Source of the DNA: an uncultured Geobacter sp.
Lineage (GTDB): Bacteria; Desulfobacterota; Desulfuromonadia; Geobacterales; CAIOGM01
Direction: 5' to 3'
NCBI GenBank assembly: GCA_903857795.1
Contig: CAIOGM010000026.1
Span: 1 to 49,822, forward strand
Length of the DNA stretch: 49,822 nt
Of the stretch, positions 30,868-40,325 are shown piece after piece. Every line of letters begins with the position of its first letter. Position 1 is the first letter of the stretch. The position numbers were made by a program, and so were the translations under genes. The notes beneath the pieces are model-generated. The model was given only the letters and a program-made list of their open reading frames with translations, had not been told where the DNA came from and made no database searches.

Positions 30868-31698
30868 TTGGCCACAAGAATCACCATCCTCTGCGAGAAC
30901 TCCGCCGGGCCGCTCTCCGGAACCTTGGGGGAACACGGCTTCAGCGCCCTGGTGGAGACGGACCACGGATCACTCCTCTTCGATACCGGCCAAGGTGAGA
31001 CGCTGCTGCCCAATGCCCGGCGGATGAACAAGAACCTCAGCGCCGTCGCTCTGGTCGCCCTCTCCCACGGCCATTACGACCATGCAGGAGGGCTCTGGCC
31101 CCTGCTCCGGAACTGCGGCGGGAAGGAGATCCACGCCCACCCGGAGCTCTTCCGCCCCCGCTACCGGATTAACGATACCGGCGACCGGCTCAGCATCGGG
31201 ATCCCCTACCAGCGGGAGTTTCTGGAGGGGCTCGGGGGGCGGTTCATGCTCAATGGGGAGTGGCGGGAGCTCCTGCCTGACATCTGTCTCACCGGTGAGG
31301 TTCCCCGAAAGAGCAGTTTCGAACGGGGCGACAACGGTCTCTTCTGCGATAGTGCCGGGTGCTCCCCTGACACGCATCCGGACGACCAGTCGCTGGTCAT
31401 CCGGACAGCCCGGGGGCTCGTACTGCTGCTCGGCTGCTGCCACGCCGGCATCATCAACACCCTGGAGTATGCCCGGGAGAGAAGCGGCGTGGCTGAAATC
31501 TACGCCGTCATCGGCGGGATGCACCTGGGGTTCTGCGCAGAGGAGCAGCTGGACGAGACGGTGAAGGGACTCCGGCGCTTCGGCATCAGAAAGCTTGTGG
31601 GAAGTCACTGCACCGGATTTTCCGCAGCAGTCCGGATGGCACGGGAGTTTCCAGGATCGTTCCAGCCGGGACAGGTAGGCTTTACCCTGGAGGTGTGA
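30868..31698 (+). CDS. Metallo-beta-lactamase-fold hydrolase
   Basis: 276 aa beginning at TTG 30868 (AAGGAG seven bases upstream). The metal site SHGHYDHAGG is canonical, with further ligands in LGCCHAGIINTLEYA, GGMHLGF and GSHCTGF. It resembles the MBL subgroup annotated in archaea as the aminobenzene-phosphate synthase of methanopterin synthesis, but that activity should not be assumed in bacteria. Co-transcribed with the C_GCAxxG_C_C gene. Confidence 0.9.
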   Translation: MATRITILCENSAGPLSGTLGEHGFSALVETDHGSLLFDTGQGETLLPNARRMNKNLSAVALVALSHGHYDHAGGLWPLLRNCGGKEIHAHPELFRPRYRINDTGDRLSIGIPYQREFLEGLGGRFMLNGEWRELLPDICLTGEVPRKSSFERGDNGLFCDSAGCSPDTHPDDQSLVIRTARGLVLLLGCCHAGIINTLEYARERSGVAEIYAVIGGMHLGFCAEEQLDETVKGLRRFGIRKLVGSHCTGFSAAVRMAREFPGSFQPGQVGFTLEV

Positions 31699-31752
31699 TG
31701 TGGTCAGGAGCAGTACTTAAACAAAAAGAGTCCCCCTGAGGAGGAAAAATCA

Positions 31753-31780
31753 TTGACAGTGACACCATTGCATTTAGAAT
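31753..31780 (+). promoter_or_regulatory. Sigma-70 type promoter for the Crp/Fnr gene
   Basis: TTGACA (31753-31758), 16-base spacer, TAGAAT (31775-31780): exact -35 and five of six -10 positions. Transcription would begin near 31787, before either candidate start codon. Confidence 0.65.
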
Positions 31781-31849
31781 ACTTCATGTCCCAAAAAGTC
31801 AGGTGACCATGAGGCGGTGACTGCAACCGGCATAACAGGTGAGAAGAAG

Positions 31850-32632
31850 ATGGCCGTCATGATATCTTCACCCCATCATCATCCTTCATCAAGACAACCG
31901 CTCTGCAACTCTAACAGGGGCACCCTTAAGAGTCCCGCCTACAAATCGTTTCACAAACGTGACATGCTGCAGAATATTCCGTTTTTCTCCGCCTTGACCC
32001 CGTCTGAACTTGCCACGCTGGAACGCCTCATCAAAAAAAAAACGTACGTAAAAAGAGAAGTCATCCTCTCCGAAGAAGATTCCACTCATTTCATGTACGT
32101 AATATTCTCAGGCAGGGTCAGAGTCGTCCTTCTCAGCGAAGATGGGCGAGAACATATCATCGCCATCCACAAACGGGGCGATTACTTCGGCGAGATGGCC
32201 CTGTTTGACGGGAAAACCTCCCCCGCCACCATTATCGCCATAGAAGAGTCAGAGATCGGGCTCCTGGCACGAGAGGACTTTGAAATGTTCATCCTCCAGA
32301 ACAGCAAAGTGCTCGAACTGTTCATCACCATGCTCTGCCTGAGGCTGAGAGAGTCGTGGATGATGATCAAAATCATGAGCTTCAGCAGCGCAGAGCAGCG
32401 GGTGCGGGCCGTGCTGAAAAATATCGGCCACCTGTATGGCGTTCGGGACAAAAGAGGGATTCTGGTATCGCTGAAGCTGACGCACAAGGATATTGCGGGC
32501 TATGCCGCCATCTCGCGCGAGACCGTCAGCAGAATCCTCAGCAAATTCTCAAAAGAGGGCGAAATCGAGTTTCTGGAGAACAGACAGCTCCTCCTGAAGT
32601 CATCCTCCCTGAAAAACAACCATCCGCTGTAG
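31850..32632 (+). CDS. Crp/Fnr-family transcription regulator
   Basis: 260 aa with an N-terminal cyclic-nucleotide-binding-like beta roll (IPFFSALTPSEL, VILSEEDSTHFMYVIFSGRVRVV, GDYFGEMALFDGKTSPATI), a dimer helix and a winged HTH (LTHKDIAGYAAISRETVSRILSKF). No FNR-type Cys cluster or obvious heme site; the PFGEM-like segment is GDYFGEMAL and the cAMP Arg-Ser pair is KTSPA, so the effector is unknown. ATG at 31850 follows AGGTGAGAAGAAG; a GTG at 31817 is an alternative. It faces the convergent cheD gene with only a 10-base gap. Confidence 0.92.
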   Translation: MAVMISSPHHHPSSRQPLCNSNRGTLKSPAYKSFHKRDMLQNIPFFSALTPSELATLERLIKKKTYVKREVILSEEDSTHFMYVIFSGRVRVVLLSEDGREHIIAIHKRGDYFGEMALFDGKTSPATIIAIEESEIGLLAREDFEMFILQNSKVLELFITMLCLRLRESWMMIKIMSFSSAEQRVRAVLKNIGHLYGVRDKRGILVSLKLTHKDIAGYAAISRETVSRILSKFSKEGEIEFLENRQLLLKSSSLKNNHPL

Positions 32633-32642
32633 CCGCTCACTC

Positions 32643-33251
32643 CTAGAGCCAGATATCGGCATCCATGATCGTCTCTTTTTCCTTTTCCTGGGCGCTGAGG
32701 GAGACTTCCCACCATTTGTGATCGCGCTTCGCAACAACGGTGCTCTGCCATTTGGCGATCTTTCGCACATACACCGAGAAGTCGTTGGAGTCGAAATAAA
32801 TCACCCTCCCCTGCTCGCCCCCAAGATCGGCGGAGACAAGAGGAATCCCCTCATTCCTCAGGAACTCCTTGATAAAGCTACCGTTCATCGCTCCAACCCT
32901 GTTAAAACTTCCAGCCTCCTCCGGAGTGGCGTAAATTGCGGCGCCGCCGAAAGCCTTGGCCAGAATTTTTTCGCGCCGGGCCCCCTGCCTCATCATGGAG
33001 TTAATGAGAAGTTCCATGGAGTTGATCCCATAGCGCCCGGCGTCGGTCAGGCTGAGGGGGACCTCGGTGGCGAACCTGCGACTGCTGAGCAAAAAGTGAT
33101 TCATGCCGAAAACCCCGGCATCGGGATCAAACAGACAGGCTGCAACACAGGAGCCGAGAAGGGTCGAGATTACGGCGCTCCCCGACACAACCACGTACTC
33201 ACCTGGTGCAATCCTGTGGGTTTTTCTACTTCTGAGATGAGAAGGCTGCAT
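32643..33251 (-). CDS. cheD: Chemoreceptor glutamine deamidase CheD
   Basis: 202 aa. Catalytic Cys35 (TLLGSCVAACL) and His52 (GMNHFLL) are in their family places, with AKAFGGAAIY and VSADLGGEQGRVIYFDSN downstream. CheD deamidates glutamines on chemoreceptors, tuning adaptation; its usual partner CheC and the other che genes are not here. Start ATG at 33251 has CCAGGTGCTTC upstream. A 40-residue C-terminal extension rich in Lys/Glu follows the domain. Downstream of the HD-GYP gene by 28 bases, so probably co-transcribed. Confidence 0.93.
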   Translation of the reverse strand: MQPSHLRSRKTHRIAPGEYVVVSGSAVISTLLGSCVAACLFDPDAGVFGMNHFLLSSRRFATEVPLSLTDAGRYGINSMELLINSMMRQGARREKILAKAFGGAAIYATPEEAGSFNRVGAMNGSFIKEFLRNEGIPLVSADLGGEQGRVIYFDSNDFSVYVRKIAKWQSTVVAKRDHKWWEVSLSAQEKEKETIMDADIWL

Positions 33252-33279
33252 GAAGCACCTGGAGAAAACATAGTTTTTG

Positions 33280-34233
33280 CTACAGCCGGCATCCGATGAT
33301 TATCTTGTGGAACTGTTCAAACAGGATGCTCTCGCAAGCCCCCTTGGAATCTTTCATGTTCTGTACCGCCTGCAGCGGTGTGACCGCCACGCGATGGGAA
33401 TGATCAGAGGTCAACGTGCAGAACTTGTCGCAGAGGGCGACAATCTGTGCGCTCTTGGGGATGGCGTCTCCCGCCAGGCGGGAAGGGTATCCCTTACCAT
33501 CAAAGCGCTCGTGATGACAGAGGACAACTGAAAGGACGGCATCGCTGAAGAGCCCCAACCGCTTCAGGTAATCATGCCCCATGGTGACGTGCTGCTTTAT
33601 CTGATGATACTCTTGCAGAGAAGACGCTTTCGCCTGGTTCCCCGGATCGGAAACCCCGTCAACCATCCCGATATCGCAGAAGAGCGCGCCGATCCCCGCA
33701 TCCTCCAGCGCTTTTCCTTCGCCCATCTGCAGGATCTTGATATGCATGAGCAGGGCGAGCACCGCCACCTGGACACTGTGCGCAACAGGGTACGGAGCTC
33801 CCTGGACCGCTCCCTTGAGAGGTTCCAGAGCATCTTTTTCAGAACAGAGATAACGACCGATCTGCCGGACCAGATTCCGGCAACGGTCCACATTCTTTAT
33901 TTTTTCTGAATCCTCGAAGATTTCAGCCACATAATCGACGACGGTCTGGTAGACGATTCTCCCCTTCTGGCTGCTCTTCAAATCCGCACTCTTCAGTACC
34001 TGGCCAAGGTTGTTCTCCAGGTATTCCGAAACGATCTCCATGTCTCCGGTTCTGACATAGATGTACTCAGCGCCGCGCCTCTCCAGACGCTCATGATCGG
34101 CATCCGTCATTTTCTGACCATGAGGCTTGTAGAGCATATAGTTACTGCCGGTTTTTATATACACCGCCACGTCGGGGAAAAGACCGGCATTGAGACCGGC
34201 CACACTGATACCCTTGTAAAACTCTTCTTGCAT
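33280..34233 (-). CDS. HD-GYP-like protein with altered HD motif
   Basis: 317 aa. An N-terminal region (about 1-80, GISVAGLNAGLFPDVAVYIK) resembles the PilZ-like/DUF3391 lead domains of HD-GYP proteins. The C-terminal half keeps AHSVQV (His152), KQHVTMGH, HHERFDGKGYP (240-250) and the late Asp (ALCDKF), but the HDxGK motif reads CDIGM (186-190), so a metal-ligand His and the Lys are lost. Cyclic-di-GMP hydrolysis is therefore doubtful. ATG at 34233 is preceded by GGAG with seven-base spacing. Confidence 0.88.
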   Translation of the reverse strand: MQEEFYKGISVAGLNAGLFPDVAVYIKTGSNYMLYKPHGQKMTDADHERLERRGAEYIYVRTGDMEIVSEYLENNLGQVLKSADLKSSQKGRIVYQTVVDYVAEIFEDSEKIKNVDRCRNLVRQIGRYLCSEKDALEPLKGAVQGAPYPVAHSVQVAVLALLMHIKILQMGEGKALEDAGIGALFCDIGMVDGVSDPGNQAKASSLQEYHQIKQHVTMGHDYLKRLGLFSDAVLSVVLCHHERFDGKGYPSRLAGDAIPKSAQIVALCDKFCTLTSDHSHRVAVTPLQAVQNMKDSKGACESILFEQFHKIIIGCRL

Positions 34234-34407
34234 GACACTGCTCCAAGTATAATTTATCGGCAGAATTTTGAAATATTTTAGCCTGAAGGAGAACAAAGCT
34301 GAAAATTTCGTCAATCGTCCTTAAAGTAACCCGCCCAACTGACGATATGGATATTGGAGGGAACTTACCCTGTCAGGAGAAGTACCGCTGCGGCCTGGAG
34401 ATACGCA

Positions 34408-34947
34408 ATGCCAATTTCATTGGATACCAGCACCCCTTCATGGCCCCAATCACGCTACAGCTACGACAGGGGGGGCGCGGGACCTCCTCCTCCTCCCCTC
34501 TCCTCACCAGACCAGGATCGCACATCATATCAGAAACTGACCACAACTATCAACGACCAAAAATCTAAAGGGGTCTCCCAGACGGGTAAAATCGAATGCC
34601 AGACCTGCAAGAACCGTAAATACCAGGACGGCTCGGATGATCCGGGGGTCTCCTTCAAGACCGCCGCTCACATCGACCCCGGCAACGCATCGGCTGCCGT
34701 CATGTCCCATGAACAGGAGCATGTCAAAAATGAATCGGCGAAAGCGGTTGCAGAAAAGAAAGACGTCGTCTCTCAATCGGTGAGCCTTGAATCCAGCATC
34801 TGTCCGGAGTGTGGGAGGGTATACATATCGGGAGGGAAGACTCTGACGGTCACCAGATCTAAAAATAACGAAAAAAACTCCGTGGCCGAGTTTTACGACA
34901 GGGCGCGTCAGGCATCCGGCGGTCACACCCTCTCCATCAAGGCGTGA
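34408..34947 (+). CDS. HExxH putative metalloprotease, SprA-related
   Basis: 179 aa with HEQEH at 101-105, matching zinc-protease HExxH, between two CxxC pairs (Cys64/67 in CQTC and Cys132/135 in ICPECG). The block KTAAHIDPGNASAAVMSHEQEH resembles the SprA-related / CJM1_0395 family of predicted metalloproteases; substrate unknown. Pro-rich N-terminus (PPPPP near 26-30). ATG at 34408 has GGAGATACGCA. Divergent from the HD-GYP gene; convergent with the small gene at 34968, 20 bases away. Confidence 0.82.
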   Translation: MPISLDTSTPSWPQSRYSYDRGGAGPPPPPLSSPDQDRTSYQKLTTTINDQKSKGVSQTGKIECQTCKNRKYQDGSDDPGVSFKTAAHIDPGNASAAVMSHEQEHVKNESAKAVAEKKDVVSQSVSLESSICPECGRVYISGGKTLTVTRSKNNEKNSVAEFYDRARQASGGHTLSIKA

Positions 34948-34967
34948 CTACCGGGAGTGAACTCGGC

Positions 34968-35207
34968 TCATTTTGCGCTCCGCCCCGGAGGTACCGGCTT
35001 CTCGGTGATTGAAGCCTGAGAGTTGGACTGTTTTGAATTGGAAACCATCTGAACCGCTTTTTGTGAGATGGTGACCGTGTCAGTGCTCCCTTTTTTGACC
35101 GCCTGCTGCCCCATCTGTCCAGCCAGGGCAATTGTCGAATGATCTCCCCTCTGCACCTGCGTAACGGCGGCGATCATACTATTCGGTGATAAGAGAGGTA
35201 TAGACAT
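34968..35207 (-). CDS. Unknown 79-aa protein
   Basis: Begins MSIPLLSPNSMIAAVTQVQ and contains STDTVTISQKAVQMV; the VTIS-x-x-A pattern is also seen in small flagellum-related proteins, though that is weak evidence. Gln/Ser/Lys-rich, no membrane helix and no Cys. ATG at 35207 follows GAGGTGAATGCC. It precedes the histidine kinase gene by 122 bases on the same coding orientation, downstream side. Confidence 0.7.
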   Translation of the reverse strand: MSIPLLSPNSMIAAVTQVQRGDHSTIALAGQMGQQAVKKGSTDTVTISQKAVQMVSNSKQSNSQASITEKPVPPGRSAK

Positions 35208-35329
35208 GGCATTCACCTCGTATGGGTAAGGAGCAACCACTCCCCTCTTCACGCCTCATCGTTCCCGCCCGTTGCGGTCCTGATTCACGCCTCTAAGTTT
35301 CTCTTCGCCAATTGCGGCAAAAAGTTTAA

Positions 35330-37474
35330 TTATTTAAGATTAGCCCCTCCCCCGGTCGTATGCCCGCCCCCCTGCCGCGTCTGAGGGAGCTTGACGGTGA
35401 AAACCGCCCCCTTCCCCAAGGAACTCTTCACCTGAATCTCACCCTGGTGTTTTCTGATGATCTCATAGGAGATGCTGAGTCCCAGACCGGTTCCCTGGCC
35501 AACGTCCTTGGTGGTGAAGAACGGGTTGAAGATCCGGTTACGGATTTCGTCGGGAATCCCTTTTCCGGTGTCGCTTACCGAGGCGTAGACGAACTCTGCA
35601 TCATGCCAGCAGCTGATAACGATCTCTCCGGGAGGCGAAATTGCCTGACCGGCATTGATCAGCAGGTTCAGAAACACCTGATTCAGCTGTCCCGGATGAC
35701 AGAGAATCTCCGGCATCGGTTCGTACACCTTACGGATGGTGGCCACATATTTGAGTTCGTTGTAGCAGATGTTCAAGGCACTCTCCAGGCAGCTTTCCAG
35801 GCTCACCATCTCATATTCCGGCACATCCACCCGGGAGAAGCTCTTAAGATCCTTGACTATCTTCGTGACTCGCTCTGCCCCGACCAGTGACTCGTTGATC
35901 AGGTCGGCGCCGTCACTCATGATATTTTCGATTTCCAGTGAACACCGGCTCTGCTGGAGAGCAGTCCGGCTCTCCGGCCTCATCTCCCCCTGAATATACT
36001 CTTCCCTGATCCCATCGAACCGGACGATCAGATCGAAATATTCGGCAAGCACGCGCAGGTTGCTGGAGATGTACCCCATGGGGTTGTTGATCTCGTGCGC
36101 CACCCCCGCCGCCAGTTGACCGATGGAGGCCAACTTTTCACTCTGCATCAAGGCCTGATCCTTCTCCCGGTTTTTGACGACTTCATCGGCAACCCGCTCT
36201 TCGAGTTCCGTGTTGAGCGACTCAAGCTGATGTTGCTGGGTCAGCAGCAACTCCTGGGCCTTCCGACGTTCGCCTACCTCCTTATTCAAGAGTTCGGTGG
36301 TGATACGTAACGGGTTGACGATGTTCGTAACGATGTTGTTGATCCCCAGGACCATCTGTCTCCAGTCACCGATGAAGAGTTCGGCGTTGGCCCGTTCGTC
36401 GAGCTTGCCGTCGGCCGCAGCCAGGAGGACCCGCGTGGTTTCATGGAGAAGGTTGGTCATGATGTCGACACAGTTGTTGAGGTTGAGCTTGATCTCGTTG
36501 AAGTCCCCGTAGTAGGTGGTGGTGATCTTGGGGGGGATATCCCCCTTGGAGATTCGGTCCACATATTCGGCTGACATATTCAGCGGTCCAATGACGGCGT
36601 CAAGGGTTGCATTAACCCCCATGACGATCTTCTGGAAATCTCCCCGATGCTTCGCGGCATTGACCCGGGTCGCCAACTGCCCCGCAATCGCGGCATCGGT
36701 GAGCATTGAAAAATCGGCGATCAAGAGCCGGATGGTAGCGACCATCTGTTTCATGGCCGCCATGAGCTGGCCGATCTCATCCGAGGACGAAACGGTAACA
36801 TCTGTCTGCAGATCGCCGGCTGAAATGGCGTTGGCCACGGAGAGAGCGACACTCAGCGGTCGTGTGATGGCGCGCGCGATGAAAAAAGCCCACGTTATCC
36901 CCAGTGCAACCAACAGGACCCCCAACCCGATAATTGACTGGGATGAACTGCTGATCTGATGAGATATCCTCCGGTCATTCAAGGCCAGGAGCAGATATCC
37001 CCCCTGTATCGACTCATTGGTCACGAGATCGATCCGGGACGCCAGAAGCAGCAGTTTGTCATCCCCGAGGATGAGGATCTCATCGCGCTTGTCCAGGCGG
37101 TGAGCCTCAAGTTCTCTGAACGTCTGCTCCAGTTTGACGGTTTCGTACCCGTTCTTCGCTTCATGGCTCGTGACGAGATACGCCCCGTGCGGCCCCTTGA
37201 TGACGACCGCGGCGATGCTCACATCCGTATCATGCGCCAGGAGCTGCCGAAGGACCTTGCCGGTCTCCTCACCGATAGAGTACTGGACGGAGGCTTTTAT
37301 CGTCTCTCCGGTGATAATCGCCAGACTCGCCCCCTTCTCTTCAAGGGCGTTTTTACCCATAGAGCGGATCGTTGCGATGGAAATACAGACAAACGAAACG
37401 GTCAAGGTCAGCGCAATGACGACAATGCTGAACAGTATTTTCTTGCTGATCTTCAATCGATTCCAGAACCACAT
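35330..37474 (-). CDS. Membrane sensor histidine kinase with HAMP repeats
   Basis: 714 aa. Membrane helix near 12-34, an extracytoplasmic sensor of ~130 residues, second helix near 180-205, a HAMP domain ([24 protein letters not shown]) and further HAMP-like blocks ([35 protein letters not shown]), a coiled coil, then HisKA ([15 protein letters not shown], His phospho-acceptor) and HATPase_c ([27 protein letters not shown]). ATG at 37474 follows AGGATATTT. No receiver domain in the protein; the receiver at 38806-39273 is a candidate partner. Confidence 0.93.
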   Translation of the reverse strand: MWFWNRLKISKKILFSIVVIALTLTVSFVCISIATIRSMGKNALEEKGASLAIITGETIKASVQYSIGEETGKVLRQLLAHDTDVSIAAVVIKGPHGAYLVTSHEAKNGYETVKLEQTFRELEAHRLDKRDEILILGDDKLLLLASRIDLVTNESIQGGYLLLALNDRRISHQISSSSQSIIGLGVLLVALGITWAFFIARAITRPLSVALSVANAISAGDLQTDVTVSSSDEIGQLMAAMKQMVATIRLLIADFSMLTDAAIAGQLATRVNAAKHRGDFQKIVMGVNATLDAVIGPLNMSAEYVDRISKGDIPPKITTTYYGDFNEIKLNLNNCVDIMTNLLHETTRVLLAAADGKLDERANAELFIGDWRQMVLGINNIVTNIVNPLRITTELLNKEVGERRKAQELLLTQQHQLESLNTELEERVADEVVKNREKDQALMQSEKLASIGQLAAGVAHEINNPMGYISSNLRVLAEYFDLIVRFDGIREEYIQGEMRPESRTALQQSRCSLEIENIMSDGADLINESLVGAERVTKIVKDLKSFSRVDVPEYEMVSLESCLESALNICYNELKYVATIRKVYEPMPEILCHPGQLNQVFLNLLINAGQAISPPGEIVISCWHDAEFVYASVSDTGKGIPDEIRNRIFNPFFTTKDVGQGTGLGLSISYEIIRKHQGEIQVKSSLGKGAVFTVKLPQTRQGGGHTTGGGANLK

Positions 37475-37595
37475 AAATATCCTGACTACGAGTGACGTAC
37501 CGCGCGCGACGTGAGAGAGGAGAGTCAACCAATGGGTTCAGGTGATAGGGGAATCGGCCGGCTTCAGGAAAGAGGGGACGGGTGTGGCGTGAACT

Positions 37596-38813
37596 TTAAG
37601 CGGTTGTCCCGGATTTCCAGTGAAAGGAGTTACGCTGGGCATCAAGCATCTGCTGGTGAGGAATTTTCAGCTTTACCAGAAGAGCTCGTGCGGTATCAAA
37701 GTCGCACCGTTCCAGAGATTCGGCGAAGGCAAGCATCTCGCCGAACAGCCCTCTCCGATGCAGCAGAGCGATCCTTACATCATCGGAGAGCGCCACCTCT
37801 TCGACGATACTCTCGACGGGAATATTGTAGATCGCTTCCAGCATGGAGAGAGTCCCGGCGAGGAACGCCCGGTCGGCGGCGTCCCGGAACCCTCGCAGCA
37901 TGGGGTGACACTTGGTCAGATGCTCCATGAACCCGGCGCGGACCGCAGCCATCTCCACCAGCGGAGTCTCCTGCTCCTGAGCCCCCCCTGCGGCGAGCAG
38001 CTCCATCTGGGCCCAGCGGCGGATCTGGTCTCGCCCCAGGAGCGATACCGCGTGGCGCACGGAGTCGACTTCCCGCCGAGCGCCGACAGCCGCCGAATTG
38101 GCCTGAAGCAGCAGCTTATAGGTGAGCGCGGGACTCTCCTGGAATACTCTGACGATCAGATCGTTGTCAGCATCATTCATGATCAGTTGAACGATCCGGA
38201 GCAGGCTGACGGTACTCTCGTTGAGCTTTTTTTTGACGGTTGTCGTCGGCTTGACGAAGAACGATCCCTGAAAGAAGTCGAAGCCCAACGATTGACACTG
38301 TGCGAACTCCGCACGGCTCTCCACCTCGTGAGCGAACAGTTTTCCCGGGAACTGATGGTAGCTGCCGACTACCGTCCGCAGTTGCTCGCCGGGGGTGCGG
38401 CGCAGATCTATCCCGATGAGGTCCAACGTCTGATAGAACTCCTTCAGCTCAGGGAGAAACCGGTGGTTGACCAAGGCCAGGCCAAAACCGGCCTCTTGCA
38501 GCCTTCGGCACCGCTCGATCCGCTCCCCGGTCAGCGCCAGCTCATGCCGGAGCTCCAGGATGATCTTCCCGCACGGCAGGGTCAGCAGGAGGTCGTTCAT
38601 CAACAACTCGGCATCCACGGTGACAACCCCCCTGCGATCACCGAAGAGCTCACCGGCCCCGCGTCCCGAGAGGCTGTCGATGATGGCCTCCACCGGCGAG
38701 GGAGAAGCGTCTCCCCCCCTCGCCTGCTCCGACCGGAGCAGGAGTTTGTAGGCAGAGCTCTTTTCGTTCCGATCCATGATCGGTTGACGACTCAGCAGAT
38801 AGTTGTCATTCAT
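37596..38813 (-). CDS. EAL-HDOD protein with degenerate EAL (YuxH type)
   Basis: 405 aa. The N-terminal half follows the YuxH pattern (LLSRQPIMDRNEKSSAYKLLLRSE), where canonical EAL is replaced by KLL, the Asp-Asp motif is absent and the KxD segment reads LIGIDLRR, so phosphodiesterase activity is unlikely. The C-terminal HDOD domain (LIVRVFQESPALTYKLLLQANSAAVGARREVDSVRHAVSLLG, given in parts) is complete. ATG at 38813 lacks a strong ribosome binding site but overlaps the preceding receiver gene by 8 bases, so it is coupled. Confidence 0.88.
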   Translation of the reverse strand: MNDNYLLSRQPIMDRNEKSSAYKLLLRSEQARGGDASPSPVEAIIDSLSGRGAGELFGDRRGVVTVDAELLMNDLLLTLPCGKIILELRHELALTGERIERCRRLQEAGFGLALVNHRFLPELKEFYQTLDLIGIDLRRTPGEQLRTVVGSYHQFPGKLFAHEVESRAEFAQCQSLGFDFFQGSFFVKPTTTVKKKLNESTVSLLRIVQLIMNDADNDLIVRVFQESPALTYKLLLQANSAAVGARREVDSVRHAVSLLGRDQIRRWAQMELLAAGGAQEQETPLVEMAAVRAGFMEHLTKCHPMLRGFRDAADRAFLAGTLSMLEAIYNIPVESIVEEVALSDDVRIALLHRRGLFGEMLAFAESLERCDFDTARALLVKLKIPHQQMLDAQRNSFHWKSGTTA

Positions 38814-39273
38814 GGGGAATTGCTTCTTTCTCCGCCGAAAGCGGATCACTGACCGCAGGGATGTTCCCGCTGAGGCCATCCCGTACGGCCTGAAGGAGAA
38901 GTTGATCGTTCCAGGGCTTGGCCAGGAGCCGATAGGCCCCCCCCTGGTTGACGGCGTCCGTGGCGGCCTGAATATCGGCGTACCCGGTGAGGATCATCCG
39001 GGGGACGAGGGGCGCAACGACCCTGGCAGCTTCCAGAAAAGCCGCGCCGCTCATCTCAGGCATCCGCTGGTCGCTGAGGATCAGGCCGATCCTCCTGTTA
39101 TTCCGTAGCATTTCCAGAGCATCCTTCCCCGAGGTCGCAGTCAGCACCCGGAACGGCTCCCCGTAAAAAAGCCGCTTCAACGCCTTGAGGATGTTCTCCT
39201 CATCGTCCACGCAGAGGACGTAGCGTTGTTCTTCAACCGGAGCATCACCTTCTCTCTTCGGCAGCTCGTTCAA
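38806..39273 (-). CDS. Receiver-domain response regulator
   Basis: 155 aa: VLCVDDEENILKALKRLF, phospho-acceptor Asp in LILSDQRMPEMSG, Thr in MILTGYAD, and the conserved Lys-Pro in LLAKPWND. Short C-terminal tail without an output domain. TTG at 39273 is preferred because GGAG lies eight bases upstream; the open frame runs 39 codons further without receiver-like content. Coupled to the EAL-HDOD gene, which probably serves as its output. The 340-base gap 39274-39613 carries no gene I can support. Confidence 0.87.
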   Translation of the reverse strand: MNELPKREGDAPVEEQRYVLCVDDEENILKALKRLFYGEPFRVLTATSGKDALEMLRNNRRIGLILSDQRMPEMSGAAFLEAARVVAPLVPRMILTGYADIQAATDAVNQGGAYRLLAKPWNDQLLLQAVRDGLSGNIPAVSDPLSAEKEAIPHE

Positions 39274-39613
39274 GCTGTACTCTCCGCAATACGGTTTGCC
39301 CCACAGAAGAGCTTCCGGGGGCGCTGACCGCAGGTAAATTACGATTATTGGTATCGTCGAAAACGGTGGAAATCCCTGCCGCTGATTCATCGAGCAGCCA
39401 AGCGAAACCGGAGATGATGCGGATGACGTCTGCGGGAAGAAGAGGAATGTTTATTTTTTACGTGTATCACGCCACTGCCGAATTATCAAGCCTATTTGAT
39501 TCATAAGGAGAGGTCACGGCACATATCCCTTGAATCATGATCGGTTTCAGGTTATTAGTACCGCGTATCTACTGTAAGAGCGGGACCCTGTCCCGGCAAA
39601 GGAGGAACAACGT

Positions 39614-39799
39614 ATGGCGGAACAGGCGCCAACCTGCGCATGTGGCGAACGGCATCACGGTCATATCTGCGTACTGAGAAGCAAAGGGATGACTCCCGTG
39701 GTGGAGCAGCTGACCAACCAGCCAACCGTGGTCTGTTTCAACTGCGGCGTGGAAGCCAATGCCGGCGAGAACGTCTGCGCACCCATGCCTCTGGAATAG
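39614..39799 (+). CDS. Small Cys/His-rich protein upstream of the bc complex
   Basis: 61 aa with CAC (8-10), HHGHIC (14-19), CFNC (41-44) and Cys55: a pattern suited to one or two zinc or Fe-S sites. Strong ribosome binding site AAAGGAGG upstream. It heads the Rieske-cytochrome b-cytochrome c run 98 bases later. I do not recognise a family. Confidence 0.8.
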   Translation: MAEQAPTCACGERHHGHICVLRSKGMTPVVEQLTNQPTVVCFNCGVEANAGENVCAPMPLE

Positions 39800-39897
39800 A
39801 ACGGAGCACCCCCTTCCAATGTAATGCTACCGGCAGAGACGATGGGCGTGAAGCGTGAGGTAACTCGCGCGCCGACCCACCGCTCAGGAGTTTTTCC

Positions 39898-40317
39898 ATG
39901 AAAGAAGACGAACGAAGGCTGTTTCTTATGACCTGCATCGGTGGCGCAGCAGTGGTGGCGGCCGGGGCCGTCGCCTACCCGGTCATCAGTTACCTGGCCC
40001 CCCGGAAGGGGAAGGACGACTCCGGGGTGGTCACCATCCCCGAAAAAGAGCTCCCCTCCGATGGCGCCAAATTTTTCCAGTTTCACGGCAAGGCGGCGGT
40101 GGTCGTCCGGAAGATGGACGGCTCGCTGTCGGCGCTCTCGGCGGTCTGCACCCATCTCGGCTGCATCGTCCGGTGGGAGGCGAAGCAGGGGGAATTTCTC
40201 TGCCCCTGTCACGGCGGCCGATTCGCCACCGACGGAAAGGTCCTCGGCGGACCGCCGCCCCGGCCGCTGGAACAGCTTAAGGTAACCGTCGCCAACGGCG
40301 TCATCACCATCGGATAG
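39898..40317 (+). CDS. Rieske iron-sulfur subunit of a cytochrome bc complex
   Basis: 139 aa with an N-terminal Arg-Arg plus membrane anchor (about 11-34) and the two Rieske motifs CTHLGC (84-89) and CPCHGG (102-107) that ligate the [2Fe-2S] cluster. Ends with PPPRPLEQLKVTVANGVITIG, typical. Start ATG follows CAGGAG. Eight bases separate it from the cytochrome b gene. It receives electrons from menaquinol at the outer face of the membrane. Confidence 0.96.
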   Translation: MKEDERRLFLMTCIGGAAVVAAGAVAYPVISYLAPRKGKDDSGVVTIPEKELPSDGAKFFQFHGKAAVVVRKMDGSLSALSAVCTHLGCIVRWEAKQGEFLCPCHGGRFATDGKVLGGPPPRPLEQLKVTVANGVITIG

Positions 40318-40325
40318 GGGGAATC

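Noticed and set aside
39486-39501. ATCAA-N6-TTGAT inverted repeat as an FNR box before the cytochrome operon
   Set aside because: The half-sites are in the opposite order to TTGAT-N4-ATCAA and the spacing is wrong.
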